From Pseudomonas frederiksbergensis (lineage in GTDB: Bacteria; Pseudomonadota; Gammaproteobacteria; Pseudomonadales; Pseudomonadaceae), in the NCBI RefSeq assembly GCF_003732665.1, contig NZ_MOBP01000009.1, forward strand, positions 210,622 through 274,621: a stretch of DNA of 64,000 nucleotides. The letters run 5' to 3'. A model generated the notes under the pieces. The model was not told the DNA's origin. It ran no database searches and worked only from the letters and a program-made list of their open reading frames with translations. A program made the translations under genes and the position numbers. How positions within the stretch are numbered: the first letter of the stretch is position 1; each line of letters opens with the position of its first letter. Positions 9,412-18,762 of this stretch are shown one piece after another.

Positions 9412-10230
9412 TTATCGCAACAGTTCGATGTGCAGGCCAGAGCCTTCGACGCTGCCGGTTTCCATGCGCGCCGCCCGAACGCCCTGGACGATCAGCGCCT
9501 GACGCCAGGCTTCGGCCTTGGCCCCGGAAACACTGACCCGCAACGTGGTGTCGAGGTTCAAGCCACGGGAGATCAAACGCAGCCAGGTGTCGTCGGGATC
9601 GCCACTGAGTTTCGGGAAGTCCAGCACGCCGGTGCTTTTGAGCTGGCGCAGCAGGGTCGCCGAAGTCGGCAGCAAATCCCCCAGGGGCGCGGCCGACTCG
9701 AACTGTTCGACATGCAGGTAAGCTTTTCGATTACCGCGAGTGATGCTGTAGAGCGCCACCAGGGAATTGTCCTTGGGCGCTGCCAGACGCAGCAACAAAT
9801 ACGCCTGTTGCTCGTCCGCGCCGTAGAGCTTGGAATTGCCGAACACTTCATTGGCCCACAGGCTGCTTTCGCCGCAATCCCGGGCCTGGCACCAGAACAG
9901 CAACTCCGCGCCCTGCTTCTGCAAGGCTTCGCGAGCGGCGGTAAAGGCTTCGGTGGAGGAATGTTCCGGCGGCAGCTCGTAGGTCACCGAGGTGGTTTGG
10001 CCACGGGCGCTGACCTGGCCGTCGAACCGCAACTGGCCGCTGATCTTGCGGATCGAGCCCAGCGGATAGATCCGCTCAAGCTCCACCGGCGGGCGATAGT
10101 CGACGATCTGCGCATCGGCCAGGCGCGGCACAATCGGCAGGTCCTGGCTGCCCGGAACATCGGCAGCGAACAGTAAAGGGCTGAAACAACACAACGCCAA
10201 CAGGCTGAGTGAACGCTTAGGCTGGCTCAT
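9412..10230 (-). CDS. DUF4892 domain-containing periplasmic protein
   Basis: The 272-residue protein has a Sec signal peptide (MSQPKRSLSLLALCCFSPLLFAAD) and then a DUF4892-type body with no recognisable catalytic motif. It probably lies in the periplasm, possibly loosely attached to the envelope. A CQARDCG pair of cysteines near residue 125 could form a disulfide. The start codon overlaps the stop of a 22-codon ORF upstream (ATGA), suggesting translational coupling. The two hydrolase genes further upstream on the same strand probably share its transcript. Confidence 0.82.
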   Translation of the reverse strand: MSQPKRSLSLLALCCFSPLLFAADVPGSQDLPIVPRLADAQIVDYRPPVELERIYPLGSIRKISGQLRFDGQVSARGQTTSVTYELPPEHSSTEAFTAAREALQKQGAELLFWCQARDCGESSLWANEVFGNSKLYGADEQQAYLLLRLAAPKDNSLVALYSITRGNRKAYLHVEQFESAAPLGDLLPTSATLLRQLKSTGVLDFPKLSGDPDDTWLRLISRGLNLDTTLRVSVSGAKAEAWRQALIVQGVRAARMETGSVEGSGLHIELLR

Positions 10231-10295
10231 TGGATAAGCATGGCCTGGGCGACCGCGAGGCCATTCGGGGTCGCAGCGGTGTAGAGATTTATCAT
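10227..10295 (-). CDS. 22-codon ORF coupled to the DUF4892 gene; N-terminus resembles a glutathione S-transferase
   Basis: An ATG at 10295, preceded by GGGAGACAACC, opens MINLYTAATPNG and closes after 22 residues at a TGA that overlaps the next ATG. MI[DN]LYT-x(2)-TPNG is the N-terminal beta-alpha start of Nu-class-like bacterial glutathione S-transferases (YfcG/YghU type). The peptide is far too short to be an enzyme. It could be a translated leader that sets translation of the DUF4892 gene, or the stump of a deleted GST gene. The intact ribosome site and exact ATGA overlap favour real translation. Resemblance to GST is from memory of the family. Confidence 0.5.
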   Translation of the reverse strand: MINLYTAATPNGLAVAQAMLIQ

Positions 10296-10345
10296 GGTTG
10301 TCTCCCTTTTCAACCCGCCCAGCCTCGACAGTTGCCCGACGCAAG

Positions 10346-11200
10346 TCAAGGAACGGCGAAGAACCGATTGAAACAGTCTGCGACAAGGTCGGCACCGTGC
10401 TCGTCATTCAGGTGCAAATGGTGGCCGCCAGGCAGTTGTTCACGGCTAAAGGGTAGACGTTCCAGTAACTCGGGGTGCTTGGCGAGCATGCCGTCAGCCG
10501 CCACCACCAGTTGTGTAGGACAAGTGATGCGCTGGACGAAGGCCATCGCCTGTTCCTGGGTCAGACGCAGCGGCGATGGCAGCGTCAGGCGACTGTCGGT
10601 GCGCCAGGTGTAGCCGCCCGGCACCGGCATCAGGCCCCGTTGCGCCAACAGTTCGGCAGCTTCGCGACTGACCGCCACCAGGCCTTTCATCCGCGCTTCG
10701 ATGGCACGGTCGAGGGTGTTGTAGACCGGTTTGCGCTTCTCTCGCAGATCCAGTTGCGCTTGCAGGGCCATGCCCATGCGTTCGGCCGCATTTTCGCCTT
10801 TGTCTGTAGGAGGAATCACTCCGTCGATCAAAGCCAAATGGGTGACCCGCTCCGGCATCGACCCGGCGATGATCATCGACGCAATCGCGCCCATGGAGTG
10901 CCCCAACAGAGCAAAGCGCTTCAAGCCCAACTGTTCGGCGACTTGCAGCACGTCGTGGGCGTAATCCCACATCGCGTAGCCCGCGCCGATCGGCCGATGC
11001 CCGGAATGACCGTGGCCGGCCATGTCCAGGGCAATAACCCGCACACCTTTGAGCTTGGGCGCCAACCGGGCAAAGCTGTTGGCGTTGTCCAGCCAGCCGT
11101 GAAGCGCAATGACCGGCAAGCCGTCCTCGGGCCCCGAAAGGTGCGCCGCCAGTTCGATATGCGGCAGGCTCAGGCGGACTTCTTCGACGACACGACTCAT
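10346..11200 (-). CDS. Alpha/beta hydrolase
   Basis: The 284-residue alpha/beta-fold hydrolase has the oxyanion block VIALHGWLDNANSF at about residue 30, nucleophile elbow GHSMGA (Ser about 103) and catalytic His in PGGHHLHL near the C-terminus. No signal peptide is present, so it acts in the cytoplasm on an unknown ester or thioester. The ATG at 11200 overlaps the stop of the upstream hydrolase (ATGA), so the two are translationally coupled. In P. aeruginosa two adjacent hydrolases occupy the equivalent place (PA1621/PA1622, from memory). Confidence 0.9.
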   Translation of the reverse strand: MSRVVEEVRLSLPHIELAAHLSGPEDGLPVIALHGWLDNANSFARLAPKLKGVRVIALDMAGHGHSGHRPIGAGYAMWDYAHDVLQVAEQLGLKRFALLGHSMGAIASMIIAGSMPERVTHLALIDGVIPPTDKGENAAERMGMALQAQLDLREKRKPVYNTLDRAIEARMKGLVAVSREAAELLAQRGLMPVPGGYTWRTDSRLTLPSPLRLTQEQAMAFVQRITCPTQLVVAADGMLAKHPELLERLPFSREQLPGGHHLHLNDEHGADLVADCFNRFFAVP

Positions 11201-12003
11201 GCGCAATCCTGCTGACGGCGGCCTTCCCAGCGGCTGAACAGGTTCTTCAGCAGCGTGGCAGTGTCCTGGGGGCGTTCAAGGGGAAACATGTGGCCGCCGG
11301 GCATGGTCAGGGACTCACCCCGTGGCATACGCCCGACGGAGCTGGCGTGATGGCGCATGACCACGCGGCTGTTATTTCCGCGCACCACCGCCAGCGGCAC
11401 TTTCAGTTGGCGAGCACGGCCGGGGCTGGTGTGGGGCACGCCGCGATAAATGCTGATTTCCGTGGCCGGGTCGAACCGCAGCCGCAGCTTATCGCCGACC
11501 TGGTGCAAGCCGTGTTGCAGGTAGGCGTCAAAGCATTCCGGGTCGAAGCTGCGAAACAGGGTTTTGCCGGCGAAATAGCGGCGGGCGCTCTCCAGATCGG
11601 CGAACTCTTCACGCCGGCCCAAGGTGCGGCCGGCCGGCGTCAGGCGATCGATGAAACCGAAACGCTTGGCGGCGAGGATCACCCATTGATCGGCGCGGGT
11701 CAGCACCGGTGAATCGAGCATCACCACCCCGCGATAGAGCTCGGGGCAACGCAGTGCCGCGTGCAGGTGCAGCACGCCGCCAAAAGAATGGCCGACGCCC
11801 CACACCGGTTCCGATTGCTGCTTGAGGTGATGGATCAGTTCGTCCACCAGGTTGTGCCAGTTGTCATCCGCCGGGAAACGCGGGTCGTGGGCGTGCTGCT
11901 CCAGATGCGTCACCTGATATTCAGGTGCCAACGCCGCGAACAACTTGCCGTAGGTCCCCGAAGGAAAACCATTGGCGTGGGCGAAAAAGATCTGCTGCGA
12001 CAT
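11197..12003 (-). CDS. Alpha/beta hydrolase
   Basis: The 268-residue alpha/beta hydrolase has FFAHANGFPSGTY as its oxyanion region, GHSFGG as nucleophile elbow (Ser about 91) and PGGHMFPLE carrying the catalytic His. The start MSQQIFFAHANG at 12003 fits the fold, whereas the open frame extends about 100 codons further back through a repeat and is not used. It forms a coupled pair with the next hydrolase and probably the DUF4892 gene. The substrate is unknown. The surrounding thioesterase and acyl-CoA ligase point towards acyl ester or thioester metabolism, which is inference. Confidence 0.88.
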   Translation of the reverse strand: MSQQIFFAHANGFPSGTYGKLFAALAPEYQVTHLEQHAHDPRFPADDNWHNLVDELIHHLKQQSEPVWGVGHSFGGVLHLHAALRCPELYRGVVMLDSPVLTRADQWVILAAKRFGFIDRLTPAGRTLGRREEFADLESARRYFAGKTLFRSFDPECFDAYLQHGLHQVGDKLRLRFDPATEISIYRGVPHTSPGRARQLKVPLAVVRGNNSRVVMRHHASSVGRMPRGESLTMPGGHMFPLERPQDTATLLKNLFSRWEGRRQQDCA

Positions 12004-12130
12004 ACCGGTCAATCCATGGGCGAGAAACGTGCGTTGATTGTCCGTAAGACCGCGGCCTACAGCAATGACCGTAACTGACAGGAATGATGACAGTCCGGCC
12101 ATGCCTATGGGCAATCCGGCATTGCCCCCC

Positions 12131-12224
12131 TGTGGCGAGGGAGCTTGCTCCCGCTGGGCTGCGAAGCGGTCCCAAAAGAATGGGACTGCTGCGCAGTCCA
12201 GCGGGAGCAAGCTCCCTCGCCACA
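12131..12224. repeat. Inverted repeat of a third REP family (TGTGGCGAGGGAGC type)
   Basis: TGTGGCGAGGGAGCTTGCTC and its complement form a 94-bp imperfect palindrome with an inner TGCGCAGTCC-like stem. It is a common dispersed element of fluorescent pseudomonads, distinct from the other REP types in this window. Confidence 0.9.
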
Positions 12225-12251
12225 GGTATTGGTCGGCCGATAAAACGTCGT

Positions 12252-12695
12252 TTAACGGGAAGGAGGACTCTCCCCCAACGGCACCACCGCCATGGTCAAC
12301 CGCGACACGCAACTGGCCTTGCCTTCATCACTGGTCAAGCGGATATCCCACACGTGGGTGCTGCGGCCAATATGAATCGCCTTGGCCACCGCCGTCACCC
12401 GTCCGCTGCGCAAGCCGCGCAGGTGGTTGGCGTTGATTTCCAGGCCCACGCAGTAGAACTTGCTGGCATCGATGCACAGGTAGCTGGCCATCGAACCAAC
12501 GGTTTCGGCCAGTACCACCGAGGCGCCGCCGTGCAGCAGGCCGTAAGGCTGGTGGGTGCGATGGTCGACCACCATGCTCGCGGTGAGGGACTCGTCGTCG
12601 AAGGCTTCGAAGCGGATATCCAGCACTTCGCCGATGGTGTTTTTCTGGATGGCATTCAATTGTTCAATGTTCGGAGCGGTACGCCACAGACTCAT
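12252..12695 (-). CDS. Hotdog-fold acyl-CoA thioesterase (PaaI/4HBT family)
   Basis: The 147-residue hotdog thioesterase hydrolyses acyl- or aroyl-CoA esters in the cytoplasm. The active-site helix is visible as HGGASVVLAETVGSMASY at about residue 55, with the catalytic acid (Glu) in LAETV and the usual GLEINANHLRG strand after it. It lies just downstream of the acyl-CoA ligase gene on the same strand (32 bp gap). The ligase and thioesterase are therefore likely co-expressed, forming and cleaving acyl-CoA. The natural acyl group is not deducible. Confidence 0.92.
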   Translation of the reverse strand: MSLWRTAPNIEQLNAIQKNTIGEVLDIRFEAFDDESLTASMVVDHRTHQPYGLLHGGASVVLAETVGSMASYLCIDASKFYCVGLEINANHLRGLRSGRVTAVAKAIHIGRSTHVWDIRLTSDEGKASCVSRLTMAVVPLGESPPSR

Positions 12696-12727
12696 CGCTG
12701 ACTTCCTTTATTGAGATTATTCGTCGC

Positions 12728-14395
12728 TCAATCCTGCCACAGCACCGCTTCGTTGCGCTCGCTCCATTCTTCGAAGCGGGCACCGTACGCGGCTTCGATC
12801 ACGTTGCGCTTGATCTTCAGGGTCGGCGTCAGAAAGCCATTTTCCACCGCCCAACTGTCCTTGACCACCACCAGCCGGCGCAGGCGTTCATGCTTGTCGA
12901 GGGCGCCGTTGACCTCCTCCAGGAGTTTTTCCAGGCTCGAATGCAAACCCGCGCGCGCGGTGCCAATCGCATCTTGCTGGCCAACCGCCGAGAGCACGCA
13001 CAATCCCATCGGCGCGCTCAAACCATCGCCCACCACGCACACCTGCTCGATCCGCGAATGCACCGCCAGCCGATTCTCGATAGGCGCCGGGGCCACGTAT
13101 TTGCCTTTGCTGGTCTTGAAGATTTCCTTCAAACGTCCGGTCAGGCGCAAGTTGCCTTCGGCATCCTGCTCGCCCTTGTCACCGGTGCGCAGGAAGCCGT
13201 CCTCGGTGATCGTGTCGGCGGTTTTCTCCGGTTCCTTGAAATAGCCGAGCATGGTCGCGCCGCTGCGCACCATCACCTCCCCCGTCTCGGCAATGCGCAC
13301 CTCAACGTCCGGACAAGGCTTGCCGATCCAGCCCGGTTTGTTCTCCCCCGCCCGGCCGATGTGCGAGTAGCCGCAGCTTTCAGTCATGCCGTACACCTCC
13401 AGCACGTCCAGCCCGAGCTTGCGATACCACAGCAACAAGGTCTGCGGCACCGGCGCAGCGCCGGACAGGGCCACGCGCAACGCGTCCAGCCCCAGACCGG
13501 CGAGGACTTTGTGCCCCACCCGTTTGCCGATAAAGGGCAGGCCCAGCAGGAAATCCAGGCGTTTTGCCGGGATCTTGCTGTACACGCCCATCTGGAATTT
13601 GGTCCAGATGCGCGGTACGCCGAACATCGCGGTGGGCCGGGCGCGCTGCAGATCGGTGAGGAAGGTGTCGAGGCTTTCGGCAAAAAATACCGTTTGCCCG
13701 GTGTAGATCGACGCCAGCTCAACGAACATGCGTTCGGCCACATGACACAACGGCAGATACGACAGCAGCCGATCCGACTCATTAAGGCCAAACAACTGCG
13801 TGCCGTGAGTGGTCGCAAAACCGAGGTTGCCAAAACTGTGCATCACGCCTTTGGGCAGGCCGGTGGTGCCGGAGGTGTAGATGATGGTCGCCAACTGCTC
13901 GGCGGCGGGTTTCGGGTCGTCCTGGATCGGCGAACTCTTTTGCACATCGTCCCAGCTGAAATCGAAGGTGCCAGCCGGGTGCAGTGGCAGGCTGATGGTC
14001 GGCAGGTCGGCGCTGACGCCACGGGACATGCCGGGCCAGTCATCCAGTTTGCCGATAAACGCCAGCGCGGCTTCGGAGTGTTCCAGCACTTGGGCCACGG
14101 ACTCAGCGGTGAGGTTGGGGTACAGCGGCACCGACACATGCCCGGCCATCCAGATGGCCAGGTCGGCGATGATCCAGTGGGCGCAGTTTTTCGAGATCAG
14201 GGCGATGTGGCTGCCCTGTGGCAATTCCCGGGCGCGCAACCAATGGGCGGCACAACGGGCCTGATGGCCGACGTCGGCCCAGGTCAGGGTTTCGACCTGG
14301 CCACCGCCCAGGGGCTGGACCAGAAAGCGCTGGCGAGGATGGCGGGCTTCACGCTCGTAGAACACGTCCAGCGGCAAACGAAAGGCAGCAGACAT
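12728..14395 (-). CDS. AMP-binding long-chain acyl-CoA synthetase-like protein
   Basis: The 555-residue ANL-superfamily enzyme activates a carboxylic acid to an acyl-AMP and then an acyl-CoA. The P-loop IIYTSGTTGLPKGV (about residue 175), the A5 motif EVYGMTES and the A7-A8 block TGDKGEQD...GRLKEIFKTSKGKYV with the hinge region are all present. The length and LKEIFKTSKG match long-chain fatty acid ligases (FACL/AMP-binding family). ATG at 14395 (MSAAFRLPL) is chosen over an upstream ATG in the same frame. The thioesterase follows at 32 bp. Confidence 0.92.
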   Translation of the reverse strand: MSAAFRLPLDVFYEREARHPRQRFLVQPLGGGQVETLTWADVGHQARCAAHWLRARELPQGSHIALISKNCAHWIIADLAIWMAGHVSVPLYPNLTAESVAQVLEHSEAALAFIGKLDDWPGMSRGVSADLPTISLPLHPAGTFDFSWDDVQKSSPIQDDPKPAAEQLATIIYTSGTTGLPKGVMHSFGNLGFATTHGTQLFGLNESDRLLSYLPLCHVAERMFVELASIYTGQTVFFAESLDTFLTDLQRARPTAMFGVPRIWTKFQMGVYSKIPAKRLDFLLGLPFIGKRVGHKVLAGLGLDALRVALSGAAPVPQTLLLWYRKLGLDVLEVYGMTESCGYSHIGRAGENKPGWIGKPCPDVEVRIAETGEVMVRSGATMLGYFKEPEKTADTITEDGFLRTGDKGEQDAEGNLRLTGRLKEIFKTSKGKYVAPAPIENRLAVHSRIEQVCVVGDGLSAPMGLCVLSAVGQQDAIGTARAGLHSSLEKLLEEVNGALDKHERLRRLVVVKDSWAVENGFLTPTLKIKRNVIEAAYGARFEEWSERNEAVLWQD

Positions 14396-14474
14396 GCGGC
14401 TTGCTCCTGTGTTTTTGGTCTGGAGCAAGCGTAGTCAACCAAGCAAGTGCTTGGTTAACTATTTCACATGGACC

Positions 14475-14566
14475 TGTAGGAGCGAGGCTTGCCCGCGAAG
14501 GCGTCGTGTCATTCAACAACGATGTCGACTGATGCGACGCCTTCGCGGGCAAGCCTCGCTCCTACA
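14475..14566. repeat. REPIN (GTAGGAGCGAGG type)
   Basis: A 92-bp inverted pair of the TGTAGGAGCGAGGCTTGCCC variant lies between the acyl-CoA ligase and sixA genes. Confidence 0.95.
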
Positions 14567-14588
14567 AAAGCAAAACGCAGCGCAGCCA

Positions 14589-15041
14589 CTACGGGTGTTT
14601 GATGCCCTTGAGCTTCATACCCCCGGCCAGCGGCAAGTCGCCTTCCAGCTCGGCCAACCCGGCGGTTTTCACCGCTTCCGGGTCTTGCACATGACCGTGC
14701 TGCAAGTAGCCCAGCAAATTGCCCACCAGCGGGTTATGGCTGACCAGCAAGGCGTGGTCCACCGAAACCAATTGCTCGGCCACCGCTTGCGGGCGATTGT
14801 CCGGGGTCAGCCACTCGACGGTGCGGATCTCGGGAGCGAACCCCAGGGTCGTGCGCACGATTTCCGCCGTTTCCTGCGCGCGCAGGTAGGGGCTGGCATA
14901 AATGGCCGTGATTGGATGGCCCATTAACGCGGCGGCACTACGCAGGACTTCTTCACGCCCGTGGGCGGTCAGTGCCCGCTCGGAGTCTGGACGCGTGCCG
15001 TGTGGCTCGGCTTCACCATGACGCAATACCCAGAGTTTCAT
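14589..15041 (-). CDS. sixA: Phosphohistidine phosphatase SixA
   Basis: The 150-residue histidine-phosphatase-superfamily protein has the catalytic RHG triplet at the N-terminus (LWVLRHGEAEPHG) and the second His in SHNPLV. The small size and absence of an extra lid are typical of SixA, which removes phosphate from phosphohistidine proteins such as the NPr/Hpt class in the cytoplasm. Its ATG overlaps the stop of the DUF4389 gene (ATGA), so these two are translationally coupled. gpsA lies 31 bp further upstream in the same direction. Confidence 0.92.
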   Translation of the reverse strand: MKLWVLRHGEAEPHGTRPDSERALTAHGREEVLRSAAALMGHPITAIYASPYLRAQETAEIVRTTLGFAPEIRTVEWLTPDNRPQAVAEQLVSVDHALLVSHNPLVGNLLGYLQHGHVQDPEAVKTAGLAELEGDLPLAGGMKLKGIKHP

Positions 15042-15385
15042 AGCTTAGGCTCCTCATCTCGCGCCGGATGTGGCGCAGGCGCTACAGCGTGCGGCGCTTC
15101 ACCTTCCGGTGTACGCGGCGTCGGCCAGTCGGCGAACGGCCAGGGCTTCTGGTCGCTGTGGAACGTGCCGAAACGACCGATCTGCGCCAGGAACTGGCTC
15201 AGGCTGTCGCCGAAGTTCATCAGGCTGGCGCTCGGGGCGCCATAGATCAAACGATAGATCAACTGCACCAGCACCACCGCGCCGAGGATGAATTGCGCGA
15301 CTTGCCAGACCAGCAAGAACACGATCATCCACAGCACTCGCAGCAGGATGGACTCGTACTTGGCTTCTGTTTTCGGATCGTTCAT
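15038..15385 (-). CDS. DUF4389 domain-containing membrane protein
   Basis: The 115-residue protein has one or two hydrophobic helices (ILLRVLWMIVFLLVWQVAQFILGAVVLVQLIYRLIYG, about residues 12-48) and a proline-rich cytoplasmic C-terminal tail. The DUF4389 family has no established function. The start MNDPKTEAKY at 15385 is chosen because the upstream extension is repetitive and lacks a ribosome site. It is the middle gene of gpsA-DUF4389-sixA, an arrangement common in pseudomonads. Confidence 0.85.
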   Translation of the reverse strand: MNDPKTEAKYESILLRVLWMIVFLLVWQVAQFILGAVVLVQLIYRLIYGAPSASLMNFGDSLSQFLAQIGRFGTFHSDQKPWPFADWPTPRTPEGEAPHAVAPAPHPARDEEPKL

Positions 15386-15416
15386 GTGTCGCTCCCTGCC
15401 CCTGTTGTTGGCGTGC

Positions 15417-16442
15417 TCAATTGAAACCACTGGTGGAAATGAAATCGACGTCGGTTTTCGGCTCGCCACGCATCAATAGACCGATCACCTGCTCCAGCGT
15501 GCGACCTTCGAACAGGATGGCGTGCAACCCGGCGACCAGCGGCATGTACACCCCCGCTTCCTGGGACTTGGCCTTGAGCACTTTGAGGGTATTCACGCCT
15601 TCGGCGACTTCACCCAGGCGCGTGACGGCGTCTTCCAGGCTCAAGCCCTGGCCGAGGGCGAACCCGACCTGGTAGTTGCGGCTTTTCGGCGACGAACAGG
15701 TGACGATCAAGTCGCCCACACCCGCCAGACCAAGGAAGGTCATCGGGTTGGCGCCCTGATTCACCGCAAAGCGAGTCATCTCCGCCAGTGCCCGGGTGAT
15801 CAGCATGCTTTTGGTGTTCTCGCCCATGCCCAGCGCCACCGCCATGCCGGCGATGATCGCGTAGACGTTTTTCAGCGCCCCGCCCAACTCCACGCCAAAA
15901 CGGTCGTTGCTGGCGTAAACGCGGAAGGTGCGGCCGTGCAGCGCTTCCTGGACCCGGGAGCACAGTTCGTCGTCTTCGCTGGCGACCACCGTGGCGGTCA
16001 GGGCGTGTTCGGCGATTTCCCGGGCCAGGTTCGGCCCGGACAACACGCCGATGCGTGCCTGCGGCGCGATCTCTTCAAGAATCTCGCTCATCAGCTTGAA
16101 CGTGTGGGCTTCGATGCCTTTGGTCAGGCTGACCAGCAACTTGCCGGTCAAGCGTTCGGCGTAAGGCACCAGCACCGAGCGCAACGCACTGGACGGCAGC
16201 GCGACGAAACACAGGTCGCAGGCGTCCAGGGTGGCGGGCAGGTCAGTCACGGCTTCCACGCTGGGCAGAATCTTGATGCCTTTGAGGTAACGCGGGTTCT
16301 CGCGATTGACCCGGATGGCCTCGGCCTGTTCGGGGTCACGCATCCACTGCAGGACCTGATGACCGTTCTCGGCCAGCAGATTAGCCACGGCGGTCCCAAA
16401 ACTACCGCCTCCCAGGACCGCAATCGGGCGCTGTTCAGTCAT
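15417..16442 (-). CDS. gpsA: Glycerol-3-phosphate dehydrogenase [NAD(P)+]
   Basis: The 341-residue cytoplasmic enzyme reduces dihydroxyacetone phosphate to sn-glycerol 3-phosphate, the backbone for phospholipids. The N-terminal dinucleotide fold [13 protein letters not shown], the lysine region LTKGIE, the active-site helix [10 protein letters not shown] and the C-terminal [15 protein letters not shown] are all intact. MTEQRPIAV at 16442 is the expected start. It heads the gpsA-DUF4389-sixA operon. Confidence 0.97.
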   Translation of the reverse strand: MTEQRPIAVLGGGSFGTAVANLLAENGHQVLQWMRDPEQAEAIRVNRENPRYLKGIKILPSVEAVTDLPATLDACDLCFVALPSSALRSVLVPYAERLTGKLLVSLTKGIEAHTFKLMSEILEEIAPQARIGVLSGPNLAREIAEHALTATVVASEDDELCSRVQEALHGRTFRVYASNDRFGVELGGALKNVYAIIAGMAVALGMGENTKSMLITRALAEMTRFAVNQGANPMTFLGLAGVGDLIVTCSSPKSRNYQVGFALGQGLSLEDAVTRLGEVAEGVNTLKVLKAKSQEAGVYMPLVAGLHAILFEGRTLEQVIGLLMRGEPKTDVDFISTSGFN

Positions 16443-16638
16443 ATGCAATCCGTTAATCCATACCAGTGGCGATGCCGGCATTATACGGTGCGGCCCAGTG
16501 GCGGCCAGCCCCGACATTAATTACCGGTACTTGTAGGAAGAAGACCGATAAAACCGAGGAAAATGCCCGTAACGTGACTGGAAAAGTCGCCGAGCTCGGT
16601 TAACATGCGCGCCACTTAATCGCTATCAAGGCTGCGTT

Positions 16639-18762
16639 GTGTCTTTTGGCCCTTCTTCACCTCGCTCGTCGCTGCTGCTGGCGCTGCTCTTCAGCCCGGT
16701 TTTGCTGGCCGACGACCTGTTCCTCGACAACGAACCGCTGCCCCAGGTACTGACGGCCACGCGGCTGAAGCAGTCGCCGGCCGCCGTGCCGGGGAGCATG
16801 ACGGTGATCGACAGCGAATTGATCAACGCCAGCGGCGCCCGGGACATCAGCGAATTGCTGCGTTTGGTGCCAGGGATGATGGTCGGCAACATCAACGGTA
16901 ATCAGGCGGCGGTGAACTACCACGGCACCAACGCCAGCGAAGCGCGACGCATGCAGGTGTTGATCGATGGCCGTTCGGTGTACCGCGCCGGCCTGGCCAC
17001 GGTGGACTGGAGCGATATTCCGGTCGCGATGGAAGACATCGAACGCATCGAAGTCTTTCGCGGGCCGAACACCGTCAGTTATGGCGCCAACGCGCTGATG
17101 GCGGTGGTCAACATCATCACCCGCAACCCGGCGGACAGTCACGGCACACGCCTGAAAGTCACCCGGGGCCAGCGCGGCATCAATGATTTCTACGCCAGCC
17201 AGGGCACCGGTTGGGACGGCGGCGATTTGCGCCTGTCGCTCTCCGGCCAGCAAGACGACGGCTTCGACTCGGACCGCAGCGGCGCCGATTACCGTGACAG
17301 TCGACGCCTGGACCGCTTCAACCTCGCGGTCAGCCAGACCCTCAACGAAAGCCAAAGCATCGATTGGCAACTGAATGCCAAGGACGGCAGCAATCAGCGG
17401 CCCTACACCTATCGCCCGGTCTTCTCGGGGATTACCGCCGCCGGGAACAATTCCGACGTAATCGCCAAGGATTACGCCGGTTCCCTGCGCTGGAACCTGG
17501 ACATCAACCCTGATCACAGCCTTTATATCCAGGGCTCGGCGCAGCACTGGGATCGCCAGCAGACCTGGCGCGCCTGTGACGCCGAAGTGTCGTTCAGCCC
17601 GCAACTGACCGACCTGTGGCAACTCAACCCGAATTACGCCGAACGCCTGGCGCGCAATATGGAGCGCTACACCGGGCCCGGCGCACCGGCAGGTACGGCG
17701 GCGGAACAGGCCCTGGGCAATCAAGTGCTGGAGCAGTGGAAAAACGGCGCTAAACAAACCCTCTGCGGGGATATCGACCAAAGTGCCCGGGAATCGCGCT
17801 ACGACCTAGAACTGCAGGACACCCTGAGCCTGTCCGATAGTCTGCGACTGGTCAGCGGCATGAACTATCGTTACGACCGGGCAGACTCCGAGACCTACTT
17901 CAATGGCACGCTCGACGACACCACCTGGCGCACGTTCGGCCAACTCGAGTGGCGCGCCAGCGAACACTGGTTGCTTCAGGGCGGCGCCATGTTCGAAGAC
18001 ACGCAACTGACCGGCAGTTCGTTGACCCCACGGGTAGCGGTCAACTACCTGATCAACCCGCGCCACGGCCTGCGTGCGGTGTATTCCGAAGCCATTCGCT
18101 CGCCGGACATGTTCGAAAACAACGTGAACTGGAGCTACCAGGTCACCAATCTGCGGCCCAGCGCCTATGGCCAGACCAGCGCCCGCTACTTTGTGAAGAC
18201 CCGCGGCCCCGGCGACCTCGACAAGGAGCGCATGCGTTCCCGGGAACTGGGCTACAACGGCTTCTTCGCCGAGCTCGGGCTGGCGGTCGATGTGAAGCTG
18301 TTCTACGACGAAATCACCGGGATGATCAGCGAGCCGTTGCGCAACAACCAATACATCGCCAGCAACGCCAACAACTCCCGCTTCAGCGGGACCGAAACCC
18401 AGCTCGACTGGCACGTCAGCAGTAAAGATCGCCTGCGCCTGACCTATGCCTACGTCGATGCCAAGGCCAGCAACCCGCTGGACCAACAGCAGACCGCGCG
18501 CAACAGCGGTTCCGCCGGTTGGTTGCGCAACTGGGGCCAGGGCTGGAACAGCGCGCTCTTCTACTATGGTGACGACGCCCTCAATGGCTACCGTTTCGAA
18601 CGGATCGACACGCGCATCGCCAAACGCATCGGCCTGGGCAAGGCCAACCTGGAACTGGCCGGCGTGCTGCAACAACGCCTGGACAATCAGCCCACCACCT
18701 TCGTCGATAACAATTACGACGAACGCCGAGTGCTCTATTTCAGCGCGGAGCTGGCGTTCTAG
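16639..18762 (+). CDS. TonB-dependent outer-membrane receptor
   Basis: The 707-residue protein has a signal peptide (MSFGPSSPRSSLLLALLFSPVLLA), a TonB-box-like LPQVLTATR, a plug domain (about 30-150; VPGSMTVIDSEL, RRMQVLIDGRSVYR, IERIEVFRGPNTVSYGANA) and a 22-stranded-barrel-type C-terminal part. It ends in Phe (YFSAELAF). It would import an unknown ligand using TonB energy. The start codon is GTG. No Fur-like box and no cobalamin riboswitch were seen upstream, which argues against a simple iron or B12 role. The next gene begins at the base after its stop, so it heads a three-gene cassette with a binding protein and a hybrid kinase. Confidence 0.92.
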   Translation: MSFGPSSPRSSLLLALLFSPVLLADDLFLDNEPLPQVLTATRLKQSPAAVPGSMTVIDSELINASGARDISELLRLVPGMMVGNINGNQAAVNYHGTNASEARRMQVLIDGRSVYRAGLATVDWSDIPVAMEDIERIEVFRGPNTVSYGANALMAVVNIITRNPADSHGTRLKVTRGQRGINDFYASQGTGWDGGDLRLSLSGQQDDGFDSDRSGADYRDSRRLDRFNLAVSQTLNESQSIDWQLNAKDGSNQRPYTYRPVFSGITAAGNNSDVIAKDYAGSLRWNLDINPDHSLYIQGSAQHWDRQQTWRACDAEVSFSPQLTDLWQLNPNYAERLARNMERYTGPGAPAGTAAEQALGNQVLEQWKNGAKQTLCGDIDQSARESRYDLELQDTLSLSDSLRLVSGMNYRYDRADSETYFNGTLDDTTWRTFGQLEWRASEHWLLQGGAMFEDTQLTGSSLTPRVAVNYLINPRHGLRAVYSEAIRSPDMFENNVNWSYQVTNLRPSAYGQTSARYFVKTRGPGDLDKERMRSRELGYNGFFAELGLAVDVKLFYDEITGMISEPLRNNQYIASNANNSRFSGTETQLDWHVSSKDRLRLTYAYVDAKASNPLDQQQTARNSGSAGWLRNWGQGWNSALFYYGDDALNGYRFERIDTRIAKRIGLGKANLELAGVLQQRLDNQPTTFVDNNYDERRVLYFSAELAF

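Noticed and set aside
12004..12312. N-terminal extension of the alpha/beta hydrolase at 11197
   Set aside because: The extra 103 codons run through a dispersed palindromic repeat and lack a ribosome site; MSQQIFFAHANG at 12003 starts the fold correctly.
16443..16638. Fur box or cobalamin riboswitch for the TonB-dependent receptor
   Set aside because: The region is short and shows neither an iron-box-like palindrome nor conserved B12-box elements.
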